Part shown: positions 44,088 through 52,684 of the stretch, in pieces
Layout of the letters: each line of letters starts with the position of its first letter
How positions within the stretch are numbered: position 1 is the first letter of the stretch
NCBI RefSeq assembly: GCF_030269605.1
Contig: NZ_BSTQ01000001.1
Location: 1,133,154 to 1,197,153, forward strand
Direction: 5' to 3'
Source: Lentzea sp. NBRC 105346
GTDB lineage: Bacteria; Actinomycetota; Actinomycetes; Mycobacteriales; Pseudonocardiaceae
DNA: 64,000 nucleotides
The notes under the pieces: generated by a model
The model's database searches: none
What the model was told of the DNA's origin: nothing
What the model saw: only the letters and a program-made list of their open reading frames with translations
Made by a program: the position numbers and the translations under genes

Positions 44088-44105
44088 ACTACTCATTCGA
44101 GTAGT
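44088..44105. promoter_or_regulatory. Perfect 7-bp inverted repeat upstream of the LAL gene
   Basis: ACTACTC-ATTC-GAGTAGT, an exact palindrome with a 4-nt spacer, about 100 bp upstream of the LAL start and in the divergent promoter region. It is probably an operator for this promoter pair only, as I did not find it elsewhere in the cluster. Confidence 0.5.
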
Positions 44106-44202
44106 TTGAAGTGCAGTGGTGGGACCGAATGCGCCAAATGAGACGTAACAAGACTCGAACACGGTACCTGTGCAAGTGGTCTTAGGTGAGTAACATCAAC
44201 CC

Positions 44203-46920
44203 GTGCTCGTCAGTCGCCTCGTGAATCGCGAAGACGAACTAGCCGTTCTTGCCGAGTCCATTTCGGACGCACCGAGAATAACGGTGCTGGAAGGCGCACC
44301 GGGCACTGGGAAAACCGCACTTCTCGACGAGCTGGCGCGGCTGTGCGACCACGGTGGCGCGCGGGTGATCCGCGCCCGCGGCAGCGAGCTCGACCTGGAC
44401 CTGCCGTGGGGCATCGTCGGGCAGCTCTTCGAAGGCGTCGAGGTGCCGGACGAGGCGCGGCCCGCGTTGGACATGTCGGCCACTACGGCGGACTACGCGG
44501 TGCTGCAAGGGCTGTACCGGCTGGTGGTCGGCATGGCCGCGGACGCGCCGCTGGTCGTGATCGTCGATGACGCGCACTGGTGCGACGCGCCGTCGTGGCG
44601 CTGGCTCGCGTACCTGGCGCTGCGCATGGTGCGTCACCCGATCTCGCTGGTCCTCGCGATCTGCTCCAGCGGCCGGTGCACGGGCGCCGCGTGCGGTGAG
44701 GTGATCACCCAGCCGTCCTGTCGCAAGCTGCACCTCGGCGACCTCGACCTCGCCGGGGTCACCCGGCTCGTGCACGAGGTGTCCGGCCGGCTGCCCTCCC
44801 CCGAGTTCTCCGTGGCATGCCTGCGCGCGACCGGCGGAAACCCGTTGCTGGTCAACAGGTTGCTCTCCGCGCTGGCCGAACGCGGCGCCACGCCGAACAT
44901 GGTGCTGCCCGACCAGGTCGCGCGGCTCGGCGCGAACGTGCGCGCGAGCGTCGTGATCACCCGGCTGCGCCGGCAGGGACCGACGGTCGCGCTGGTCGCG
45001 CAGTGCCTCGCGGTGCTCGGGAACGACGTCCAGCCCGCGGTCCTCGCCGAGCTCAGCGGCCTCGGCCAGCCCGAGGTCGACGACGCGGTCCGGGCGCTCG
45101 GCCACATCGGCATGCTCGACGACGGAGTGGTCGCGGATCCGGAGATCTCCGCGTCCGTGCTGGACGACCTCACGCCGGCGCAACGCTCGGCGACCCGCCT
45201 GCGGGCCGCCCGGCTCCTGCGCCGGCACGGTGCGGACCACGCGCGTGTGGCCGAGCAGCTGCTGGAGACCTCGCCGGGGATCGACGCGTGGGCGTGCGAG
45301 GTCCTCGACCGCGCCGCGCGGGCGGCCGTCGCGCGCGGCGAGTACGAGTTCGCGGCAAGCCTGCTGTGGCGTGCGCTGCGCGAACCGCAGACCGACCCGG
45401 CGTTCCTGCCCAGGACGTTGCGGCTGCTCGGCACCGCGGAACTGCTCGGCGGGCTGCCCGGCGCCACCGCGCACCTGCGCGAGGCCGTGGAGCACGCGAC
45501 CGACTCCCGCACGCGCGCCGAGACCGCGATCTCGCTGGCGTTCGCACTCGACGCCGAGGGCGCGGCACGCGAGCTCACCGACCTGTTGTGCGACGTCGAA
45601 GCCGGCCTCGGCCCCGGTGAAGAGCAGCTGCGCCAACGGTTACAGGCGCAGCTCGTGATGCACTCGATGAGCTGGCCGGAGCCCGCCGCCCGCGTCACCG
45701 CCTACCGCCACGGCGTCACCGAGGGCCACGCGCTGGCCGCGTTCACCCTGTTCGACGCCCTGTCCGGCCGCCTCGACGCGAAGGCCGCGGCGCTGGCGCT
45801 GGAGCCGATGCTGGCCGAACAACAGGAGCCGTTGTCCGAACGCGTGCTGCCGTACTTCATGTCCGCCATCACGATGACGTTATGCGACCGCTTCGACTCC
45901 GCGATCATGTTGCTGGACCGCATGATCGCCCAGGAGCAGCACCTGCACGAACGCGCGCTGCGCGGCGTCGCGTACGTCATGCGCGCCAACGTCTACCGCC
46001 GCGCGGGCGATCTCGCGGCCAGCCGAGCGGACCTCGACACCGCCGACGAGTACGTGCGCGAGGACGAGCGGTGGTCGACGATGCGCATGCTGGGCCTGTC
46101 GATGCGCGTCGACGTGCTGCTCGAGGACGGCCGCCTGGACGAGGCGGACCTGTTGCTGCACGACGACTTCCACGATCGCGACCGCCGCTGCTGGGCGTGG
46201 GCGACCGTGCTCGTCTCGCGCGGCCGGGTCGCCCAGTGCCATGGCGATCACCGCACCGCCCTGAACTGCTTTCTCGCCGCCGGACGGCACGTGGCGGCGT
46301 GGCCGTACAACAACCCCGCCCTGCTGCCGTGGCGTTCGGGCGTCGCCCTGGCGTCCGCCGCCGTGGGCGACTACGACCAGGCGCGTCGCTACGCCGACGA
46401 GGAGCTGGCCCTGGCCCGCGACTGGGGTGCGCCGCGCACGGTCGCCCTGGCCCTGCGGGTGGCCGGCCGCGTGCGCGCCGACCAGTCCGGCCGCCCCATG
46501 CTGGAGGCGGCGGTCGAGGTGCTGCGCGACTCACCGGTCCGGCTGGAGCTGGCGCGGGCGTTGACCGAGCTCGGCACACACCTGCGCCGCCACGGCGACA
46601 ACGCGAGCGCCCGGACACACCTGCGCGACGCGCTCGACATCGCGCAGAAGTGCGGTGCGACATCCTTGTCCGCCAAGGCTTACGCCGAGCTGGTCGCTTC
46701 GGGGGCGCGGCCGCGGCGGATGCGGCAGACCGGGCCCGCCGCGCTGACACCGACCGAGCATCAGGTCGCGCAGATGGCGGCGGCGGGCCGGTCCAACCGG
46801 GAGATCGCCGGGACGTTGCTGGTCACGCAGCGGGCCGTAGAGGGGATGCTGACGGCGGCGTACCGCAAGCTCGGGATCTCCGGCCGACTCCAACTCCCCC
46901 AGGTGCTGAAGGGCCGCTGA
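44203..46920 (+). CDS. LAL-family (LuxR) transcriptional activator
   Basis: Large ATP-binding LuxR regulator of 905 aa. Walker A is EGAPGTGKTAL (residues ~30-40), Walker B is LVVIVDDAHWCD, and a long TPR-like middle is followed by a C-terminal LuxR helix-turn-helix (LTPTEHQVAQMAAAGRSNREIAGTLLVTQRAVEGMLTAAYRKLG). LAL proteins are classic pathway-specific activators of actinomycete biosynthetic clusters. As the only regulator among the halogenase cluster genes it is the best candidate to bind the repeated GTGCCC-N4-GG elements. The GTG at 44203 is used; another GTG at 44221 is possible. Confidence 0.88.
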   Translation: MLVSRLVNREDELAVLAESISDAPRITVLEGAPGTGKTALLDELARLCDHGGARVIRARGSELDLDLPWGIVGQLFEGVEVPDEARPALDMSATTADYAVLQGLYRLVVGMAADAPLVVIVDDAHWCDAPSWRWLAYLALRMVRHPISLVLAICSSGRCTGAACGEVITQPSCRKLHLGDLDLAGVTRLVHEVSGRLPSPEFSVACLRATGGNPLLVNRLLSALAERGATPNMVLPDQVARLGANVRASVVITRLRRQGPTVALVAQCLAVLGNDVQPAVLAELSGLGQPEVDDAVRALGHIGMLDDGVVADPEISASVLDDLTPAQRSATRLRAARLLRRHGADHARVAEQLLETSPGIDAWACEVLDRAARAAVARGEYEFAASLLWRALREPQTDPAFLPRTLRLLGTAELLGGLPGATAHLREAVEHATDSRTRAETAISLAFALDAEGAARELTDLLCDVEAGLGPGEEQLRQRLQAQLVMHSMSWPEPAARVTAYRHGVTEGHALAAFTLFDALSGRLDAKAAALALEPMLAEQQEPLSERVLPYFMSAITMTLCDRFDSAIMLLDRMIAQEQHLHERALRGVAYVMRANVYRRAGDLAASRADLDTADEYVREDERWSTMRMLGLSMRVDVLLEDGRLDEADLLLHDDFHDRDRRCWAWATVLVSRGRVAQCHGDHRTALNCFLAAGRHVAAWPYNNPALLPWRSGVALASAAVGDYDQARRYADEELALARDWGAPRTVALALRVAGRVRADQSGRPMLEAAVEVLRDSPVRLELARALTELGTHLRRHGDNASARTHLRDALDIAQKCGATSLSAKAYAELVASGARPRRMRQTGPAALTPTEHQVAQMAAAGRSNREIAGTLLVTQRAVEGMLTAAYRKLGISGRLQLPQVLKGR

Positions 46921-46937
46921 CCACCCGTCCGAGTGGA

Positions 46938-46988
46938 CGATGAGGGGAGCCTTCATCGACCTGAGGTGGATGAAGGCTCCCCTCATCG
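46938..46988. terminator. 20-bp perfect hairpin between LAL and P450 genes
   Basis: CGATGAGGGGAGCCTTCATC and its exact complement (46969-46988) flank an 11-nt loop. It lies between convergent genes and its right arm covers the P450 stop codon. It is a likely bidirectional terminator. Confidence 0.8.
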
Positions 46989-48092
46989 ACGGCAGGCCGC
47001 CCGCTGGGTGAAGGTGATGGGGAGATTGGTTAGGCCGTAGTTCAACCCCTGGATCAGCTGCAGCGAGTCCGGGTCGACCACCCGGATGTCGTCCAGGCGC
47101 TCCAGCAGCCGGCGCAGGATCACCCGGCCCTCCAGCCGGGCCATCCCCGATCCCTGACACGTGTGCACCCCGGCGCCGAACGTCAGGTGCGGGTTGGGCC
47201 GCCGGTGCATGTCGAACACGGCGGGATCGGTGAACACCGAGGGGTCGCGGTTGGCGGACAACACGGTGGGCAGCACCATCGCGCCCGCCGGAATCTCCAC
47301 CCCGCTCAACGTCACGGCCCGCGTGGTCACCCGGTACACGGTGTTGAGCGGCGGCCGCAACCGCAGCGTCTCCTCGATCGCACCGGGCAGCAGACCCCAA
47401 TCAGCGCGGATCAGGTCATGATCGGCCTGCGTGGTCACGATGAAGAACCACGTCACGAGGTGCCGGGCCGCGGCGATGCCCGCGGCCATGATCTGCACGC
47501 ACATCCCGACCTTGTCGTCGTCGGTGAAGTCCGGCAGATCGGCGACGTGGCTGATCAGGCCCTCTCCCGGTTCGGACCGAGCAAGCTTGATCTGCCCAGC
47601 GAAGTACTCGTAGAACTCGCCGCTCGCGCCCGCGGTCTCGACGCGGCCGGTGTCGAACTTCTCGAACTGCTGGTGGAACATGTCCTCGTCGGAACGCGGG
47701 ACGCCCAGCAGGTCGAACACCGCGCGGGCGGGAACCAGTTTCGCCAGGTCGTGGCCGAGATCCATCGCTCCGCGCGAGATCACGGCGTCCAGGCACTCGT
47801 CCACGTGTTGTTCGATCTTGGCCGCGCGGGCGGGCAGGTCGCGGAACGCCGACTCGGTCGGTGCGCGGTAGCGGCGGTGGTCGGGCTCGTCCATGAACAG
47901 GTAGATCGGCACCGGATCCGGCCACGGGACCTTCGCCGAGAACGTCTCCGAGTCACGCAGCACGCGGCGGGCGTCGTCGTAACACAGGATCCGCCACCCC
48001 TGCAGCTCCTCGTCGAAGTGCACGGGCGAGGTCTCGCGCAGCTCGCGGAGCCCGCCCTCCGGCGTCATCGTCTCGTAGACACTGACCTGCAT
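46983..48092 (-). CDS. Cytochrome P450 (atypical I helix)
   Basis: P450 of 369 aa, short for the family (~400). The ExxR motif is EETLRL, and the heme loop FGAGVHTCQG has the Cys near residue 312. The I helix reads MAAGIAAARHLVTWF, where the usual (A/G)Gx(D/E)T acid-alcohol pair is Ala-Ala. Such replacements are known in P450s that do not rely on normal dioxygen protonation, for example CYP158A2 aryl coupling. The reaction in this cluster is unknown. It lies 13 bp after the radical SAM gene and is presumably co-transcribed. Redox partners are not encoded here. Confidence 0.87.
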   Translation of the reverse strand: MQVSVYETMTPEGGLRELRETSPVHFDEELQGWRILCYDDARRVLRDSETFSAKVPWPDPVPIYLFMDEPDHRRYRAPTESAFRDLPARAAKIEQHVDECLDAVISRGAMDLGHDLAKLVPARAVFDLLGVPRSDEDMFHQQFEKFDTGRVETAGASGEFYEYFAGQIKLARSEPGEGLISHVADLPDFTDDDKVGMCVQIMAAGIAAARHLVTWFFIVTTQADHDLIRADWGLLPGAIEETLRLRPPLNTVYRVTTRAVTLSGVEIPAGAMVLPTVLSANRDPSVFTDPAVFDMHRRPNPHLTFGAGVHTCQGSGMARLEGRVILRRLLERLDDIRVVDPDSLQLIQGLNYGLTNLPITFTQRAACRR

Positions 48093-48105
48093 CGAAAGAA
48101 CCCTT

Positions 48106-49407
48106 CTACTGTCGTGCCCCGGCCGTGTAGAGATGTGAGGCCTCGTAGGTCCGCAGATGCGCGGTCAGCTTCGTCTCGTCCGTTACGCGCAGACCGGTGG
48201 AGTCCTCGACGAACTCCGCCCCGCAGTTCTCGAAGTACTCGAGATAACGCCGCATCGCGGGCAGTTCGCGCATCGTGGCGAACGGGAACCCGAACAGCCG
48301 CTCGAACCGCGCGTAGTCGATGCCGTTCCACATCAGCAAAGCGAGTCGCAGTTCGCGGGTGAGCAGCTCGAACCGTTGCGGCGCATAACGTCCGTACGAC
48401 TCGAATGTGAGCGGGTCGTCGCGGAACCGGTGGAACGTCTTGTGCGTGTTGGACGCGATGTGGTGCCCGAGAATGGACACCGAGCCGCTGCCGAACCCGA
48501 TGTAGTCACCGGTCAGCTCGAAGTAGTAGGACTCGCCGAGGAACCGCTTGCCCTCACGGGCGAAGTATCCGAGCGCGTATTCCTCGTATCCGGCGGCGGT
48601 CAGCCGCGAACGCACGATGTCGAACGCCCGCAGCATGGACGTCACGTACTGCGTGGGCCGGTCGCCGCGTTTGATCTGCCGTCCCATCACCGTCCGCTTG
48701 TCCGGCCGGTAGTTGTAGACGGTGACGTGCATCGGTTCCAGCGAGATGCACGTGTCCAGCGAATACTTCAGGTCGTCGTCGGACTGGCCGGTGAGGCCGG
48801 CGATCAGGTCGATGTTGAAGTTCGTGATGCCACCGCCGCGGATGGCGCGGGCGGCGTCCACGGCGTCCTGGGCCGAGTGCGCCCGGCCGGCGCGGGCCAG
48901 CTCCTCGTCGTTGAACGACTGCACGCCGATGCTGACCCGGTTGACGCCCTCGGCGACCAGGCGCGAGACCTTCTCCAGCGTGAGGCTGTCCGGGTTCGCC
49001 TCGAAGCTGTGCTCCTCCAGCGACGACATGTCGAAGCTGAGGTTCAGCGTGCGGCAGATGTCGACCAGCTCGTCGGCGTTCAGCTGCGACGGCGTGCCGC
49101 CGCCCCAGTAGATGCGCTTCGGCTGGTATCCCATGGCCGCGAGCTTGGGCGCGTACGCCCTGATCTGGCTCTGCAGCGCGGCGACGTACCTGGCGCGGAT
49201 CGGCGGCCCGCTGCGCAGGTCGGCCGTGTCGAGGTCCGCCACGAAGTCGCAGAAGTGGCACTTCGACGGGCAGAACGGCACGTGCAGGTAGATGAGCAGG
49301 TCGTGCGGGCCCGGTGGCAGCTCGGCTTCGACGGCCGCGAACACCTCGTCCGGCGACGCGTCACGGCTCATGGGCAACGGTCCTGGCGGCAAGAGGTGGG
49401 TGGTCAC
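48106..49407 (-). CDS. HemW/coproporphyrinogen III oxidase-like radical SAM enzyme
   Basis: Radical SAM protein of about 433 aa. The [4Fe-4S] motif is CPSKCHFC (Cys46, 50, 53) in IYLHVPFCPSKCHFCDF. YWGGGTPS, FEANPDSLT, NRVSIGVQSFND and NIDLIAGLTGQSDDDL are all HemN/HemW-family blocks. It could be the heme chaperone HemW, but class C radical SAM methyltransferases and cyclopropanases of biosynthetic clusters share this fold. Its pairing with a P450 inside the cluster favours a tailoring role (inference). GTG 49407 is chosen; ATG 49371 would also work. It is divergent from the aminotransferase/halogenase operon. Confidence 0.85.
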   Translation of the reverse strand: MTTHLLPPGPLPMSRDASPDEVFAAVEAELPPGPHDLLIYLHVPFCPSKCHFCDFVADLDTADLRSGPPIRARYVAALQSQIRAYAPKLAAMGYQPKRIYWGGGTPSQLNADELVDICRTLNLSFDMSSLEEHSFEANPDSLTLEKVSRLVAEGVNRVSIGVQSFNDEELARAGRAHSAQDAVDAARAIRGGGITNFNIDLIAGLTGQSDDDLKYSLDTCISLEPMHVTVYNYRPDKRTVMGRQIKRGDRPTQYVTSMLRAFDIVRSRLTAAGYEEYALGYFAREGKRFLGESYYFELTGDYIGFGSGSVSILGHHIASNTHKTFHRFRDDPLTFESYGRYAPQRFELLTRELRLALLMWNGIDYARFERLFGFPFATMRELPAMRRYLEYFENCGAEFVEDSTGLRVTDETKLTAHLRTYEASHLYTAGARQ

Positions 49408-49440
49408 GCGATCACCCTGCCCCCGAACGCCGGGACACCG

Positions 49441-49455
49441 GGTGCCCATGTGGGG
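49441..49455. promoter_or_regulatory. Candidate cluster operator, copy A
   Basis: GGTGCCCATGTGGGG in the 97-bp region between the radical SAM and aminotransferase genes. Further right, GATTCT (49493-49498) is a -10-like hexamer about 7 bp before the GTG at 49505, so the rightward transcript may be leaderless. Confidence 0.5.
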
Positions 49456-49504
49456 TGGCCGTCCTGGGCTGTCAACGGCAATGCGCGCGGACGATTCTTG
49501 CGTT

Positions 49505-50698
49505 GTGAATCACCCGCTGTGGCACGGAATCGGCGTACCCGACGACTTCCTCGTCGAGGGCGACGGCGTGCGCGTCCGCGACCGGTCCGGGCGCTGGTAC
49601 CTCGACGGCCGGTCCACGCTGTGGCACGGCACGCTGGGACACAACCACCCCAAGGTGATCGCGGCGATCCAGGAGCAGCTCAACACGCTGGCGCTCGGCA
49701 CGTTGCTGATCTACGACCGGCCCGCCGAGGTCACCGTCCGGTTCGCCGAAGCGCTGGCCGCACAGCTCCCCGACGGGCTGCGCCGGATCCGGTTCGGCAA
49801 CACCGGCTCGCAGATGACCGAGGCCGCGGTGCTGTTGTCGCGCTACCACCGGCGGATCACCGGCGAGCGCGACCGCACCGCCGTGATCACGTTGTGGGGC
49901 AGCTACCACGGCCAGGGCGCGGGCGCGACGCCGTTGAGCGGCATGCTCGCCGACCGCGTCGACTGGTGCGGGCCGCTGCTGCCGGACGTGCACCACGCGC
50001 AGTACCACGGCAGCTGGGCTTCGTCGATCGCCAAGGTCGCGGCCAGGCTCGGCCCGGACAGGGTGACCGCCGTCGTCATCGAACCTGTCATGGGGACGAC
50101 CGGCGTGCTGGCCGAACAACAGGACCTCGCCGAGCTCGCGAAGTACTGCCGGGACAACGGGATCCACCTCGTCGCCGACGAGGTCTCCACCGGATACGGC
50201 CGGGTCGGCGCGCTCTCCCGCAGCGTCCAGCTCGGCGTCGTACCCGACATGCTGGTGCTGGCCAAGGGGATCACCGCGGGGTACCTGCCGGCGGCCGCAC
50301 TCGTGGTGAACGAACGGATCTACCAGGACCTCAAGGACGCCGAACCGTTCCCGCACGGATCCACCACCGACGGCAACCCCCTCGCGGCGGCGGCCGGGCT
50401 GGCGGTGCTCGACGTGTTGTTCGGCGACGGCCTGATCGACACGGTGATTCCCAAGGGCGAAGTGCTTCGGAAAGCGTTGGAACAGCAGGGTTTCGACGTG
50501 GCGCATGCGGGGTTGTTGCAGCGTGTCGCACTACCGGGCCAGACGTTCGACCAGGTGTCGAAGCTGCGCCGGGCCTGCGAGGACAACGGGCTGCTGGTCA
50601 GCGCGGGACTCGGCTGCCTGTGCGTGCTGCCGCCGCTGGTGATCACCGAGGACGACTGTCGTGAGATCGCCGAGCGGCTCGGCGGGGCGAGGGGCTGA
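49505..50698 (+). CDS. Class III (PLP) aminotransferase
   Basis: Fold-type I aminotransferase of 397 aa. Lys254 in VLAKGITAGYLP should bind PLP. GNTGSQMTEAAVLLSRYH, TLWGSYHGQGAGA, VIEPVMGTTGVL and VADEVSTGYGRVGAL (PLP Asp) are all present. The family acts on omega-amino, D-amino or ketone substrates, including in antibiotic biosynthesis. One nt separates its stop from the tryptophan halogenase start, so it belongs to that three-gene operon and may aminate a precursor or product of chlorination. GTG 49505 gives the natural start; ATG 49481 is an alternative. Confidence 0.87.
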   Translation: MNHPLWHGIGVPDDFLVEGDGVRVRDRSGRWYLDGRSTLWHGTLGHNHPKVIAAIQEQLNTLALGTLLIYDRPAEVTVRFAEALAAQLPDGLRRIRFGNTGSQMTEAAVLLSRYHRRITGERDRTAVITLWGSYHGQGAGATPLSGMLADRVDWCGPLLPDVHHAQYHGSWASSIAKVAARLGPDRVTAVVIEPVMGTTGVLAEQQDLAELAKYCRDNGIHLVADEVSTGYGRVGALSRSVQLGVVPDMLVLAKGITAGYLPAAALVVNERIYQDLKDAEPFPHGSTTDGNPLAAAAGLAVLDVLFGDGLIDTVIPKGEVLRKALEQQGFDVAHAGLLQRVALPGQTFDQVSKLRRACEDNGLLVSAGLGCLCVLPPLVITEDDCREIAERLGGARG

Positions 50699-50699
50699 C

Positions 50700-52223
50700 A
50701 TGCTGCGCAACGTGCTGGTCGTCGGCGGCGGGACCGCCGGCTGGATGACAGCGTCCTACCTGCGGGCCGCGTTCGGCGACCGGCTCAACGTCACCGTGGT
50801 CGAGTCGCCGAACGTGCCGGCCATCGGGGTCGGCGAGGCGACGTTCAGCACGGTCCGGCACTTCTTCGGCTACCTCGGCCTCGAGGAGTCCGAATGGATG
50901 CCGCACTGCCAGGCCACCTACAAGCTCGGCATCCGCTACGAGAACTGGCGGGGCGACGGCACGTACTTCTATCACCCGTTCGAACGGCTGCGCGTGGTCG
51001 ACGGGTTCAGCCTCACCGACTGGTGGCTGCACCTCAAGCCGGGCGAGCGGTTCGACCAGGACTGCTTCGTGATCCCCCGGCTGTGCGACGCGCAACGGTC
51101 GCCGCGGTTCCTCGACGGCCGGCTGTTCGAGCAGGAGTTCACCGCCCAGTTCCGGACCACACTGTCCGAACAGGACACCCAGTTCCCCTACGCCTACCAT
51201 TTCGACGCGGCGCTGCTCGCCCGCTACCTGACCGGCTGGGCCACCTCACGTGGGGTCGGGCACGTCCTCGACCACGTCGTCGACGTCGCCCTGGACGAGC
51301 GGGGCTGGATCAGCCACGTCGTCACCTCGGATCATGGTGAGCTGCACGCGGACCTGTTCGTCGACTGCACCGGGTTCCGGTCGTTGCTGCTGGGCAAGGC
51401 TTTGAACGAGCCATTCCAGTCCTATCAGGACACCCTGCCCAACGACAGCGCGGTCGCGTTGCGCGTGCCGTACGACGGCAACGCGATGCGGCCGTGCACG
51501 ACCGCGACCGCACAGGACGCGGGCTGGATCTGGACAATCCCGCTGCAGAGCCGCATCGGCACCGGATACGTCTACGCGCGCGACTACTGCACGCCCGAGG
51601 AGGCCGAGCGGACCCTGCGCGCGTTCGTCGGACCGGCCGCGGACGGAGTGGAGGCCAACCACATCCGCATGCGGATCGGCCGCAGCGCGCGGTCGTGGGT
51701 GCACAACTGCGTCGGCGTTGGGCTGGCCGCGGGTTTCGTCGAACCGCTGGAGTCGACCGGGATCTTCTTCATCCAGCACGCGATCGAGCAGCTGGTGAAG
51801 CACTTCCCCGACGCGGCCTGGGACGACGGTCTCCGTGACTCCTACAACCGGTTGTGCGCCAACGTTCTGGACGGTGTGCGGGAGTTCCTCGCGCTGCACT
51901 ACTACGCGGCATCGCGCCAGGACAACCGCTACTGGCACGACACGAAGACGCGGCCGCTGCCGGACGGGCTGCGTGAGCGGCTCACCGAGTGGAGGGTGAA
52001 ACTCCCCAACGAGGAGAACATCTTCCCGTACTACCACGGGTTCGAGCCGTACTCGTACACCGCGATCCTGATGGGCATGGGCGGCGTGCCGCTCGGTGCG
52101 CCACCGGCGTTGGGCCTGGTCGACGCCACGGTGGCGCGCAAGGAGTTCCAGCACGTCCGCGACCAGGGCCTGGACCTGGTCGACCGGTTACCGGGCCAGT
52201 CCGAGTACCTGGCGCGGCGATGA
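50700..52223 (+). CDS. Flavin-dependent tryptophan halogenase (PyrH/tryptophan 5-halogenase-like)
   Basis: FADH2-dependent halogenase of 507 aa. The FAD motif is VVGGGTAGWM (residues 7-16). Catalytic Lys75 is in ATYKLGIRYENW, the halogenase signature GWIWTIP lies near 275, and catalytic Glu351 is in FVEPLESTGI. All residues needed to make HOCl and deliver it to an aromatic ring are present. Length, Lys position and many segments (STVRHFF, FFIQHAIEQLVKHFP, PYYHGFE) match what I recall of PyrH, which chlorinates tryptophan at C5. Regioselectivity is therefore inferred as C5. It overlaps the flavin reductase gene by 4 nt, its expected FADH2 supplier. Confidence 0.92.
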   Translation: MLRNVLVVGGGTAGWMTASYLRAAFGDRLNVTVVESPNVPAIGVGEATFSTVRHFFGYLGLEESEWMPHCQATYKLGIRYENWRGDGTYFYHPFERLRVVDGFSLTDWWLHLKPGERFDQDCFVIPRLCDAQRSPRFLDGRLFEQEFTAQFRTTLSEQDTQFPYAYHFDAALLARYLTGWATSRGVGHVLDHVVDVALDERGWISHVVTSDHGELHADLFVDCTGFRSLLLGKALNEPFQSYQDTLPNDSAVALRVPYDGNAMRPCTTATAQDAGWIWTIPLQSRIGTGYVYARDYCTPEEAERTLRAFVGPAADGVEANHIRMRIGRSARSWVHNCVGVGLAAGFVEPLESTGIFFIQHAIEQLVKHFPDAAWDDGLRDSYNRLCANVLDGVREFLALHYYAASRQDNRYWHDTKTRPLPDGLRERLTEWRVKLPNEENIFPYYHGFEPYSYTAILMGMGGVPLGAPPALGLVDATVARKEFQHVRDQGLDLVDRLPGQSEYLARR

Positions 52224-52684
52224 CGCCCACCTGTTTCCGCGAGCTGATGGCGACGTTCCCCACGGGCGTCGCCGTCGTCACCGCTGACGACGGCACGCCG
52301 CACGGCATGACGTGCTCGTCGGTGTGCAGCGTGACGCTCACGCCGCCGACGCTGCTGGTGTCCATGAGGTCCGCGAGCCCGACGCTGCGCGCGATGCTGG
52401 ACGCCGGCCGGTTCGCGGTGAACCTGCTGCGCTCCGAGGCACGTGGCACGGCCGAGCTGTTCGCATCCGGCAACCCCGACCGGTTCGACCTGGTGCGGTG
52501 GAAGCCTTCGGACAGCGGCCCGCACCTGGTCGAGGACGCGCACGCGATCGCCGACTGTTCGGTCGCCGACACCCACCTCGTCGGTGATCATCTGGTGGTG
52601 TTCGGCGCGGTCTTCCACGTGCGGCGCGAGGACCCGGCCGTGCCATTGCTGTACGGGCTGCGGCGGTACGCCAGCTGGTCCTAG
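52220..52684 (+). CDS. Flavin reductase (partner of the halogenases)
   Basis: NAD(P)H:flavin oxidoreductase of 154 aa of the HpaC/FMN-binding split-barrel type (FRELMATFPTGVAVVTADDGTPHGMTCSSVCSVTLTPPTLLVSM ... RFAVNLLRSE). It supplies reduced flavin by diffusion to flavin-dependent halogenases and monooxygenases. The ATGA junction (4-nt overlap) with the tryptophan halogenase gene shows tight coupling. It is the only flavin reductase in the cluster, so it probably serves both halogenases. It converges on the FAD monooxygenase gene with a 4-bp overlap. Confidence 0.9.
   Translation: MTPTCFRELMATFPTGVAVVTADDGTPHGMTCSSVCSVTLTPPTLLVSMRSASPTLRAMLDAGRFAVNLLRSEARGTAELFASGNPDRFDLVRWKPSDSGPHLVEDAHAIADCSVADTHLVGDHLVVFGAVFHVRREDPAVPLLYGLRRYASWS

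Noticed and set aside
44203..46920. LuxR-type protein as a quorum-sensing receptor
   Set aside because: The length of 905 aa, N-terminal Walker motifs and lack of an autoinducer-binding domain mark it as a LAL regulator.
48157..50664. Long + strand frame across the radical SAM and aminotransferase genes
   Set aside because: No motifs and low-complexity composition; both underlying genes have catalytic motifs in other frames.
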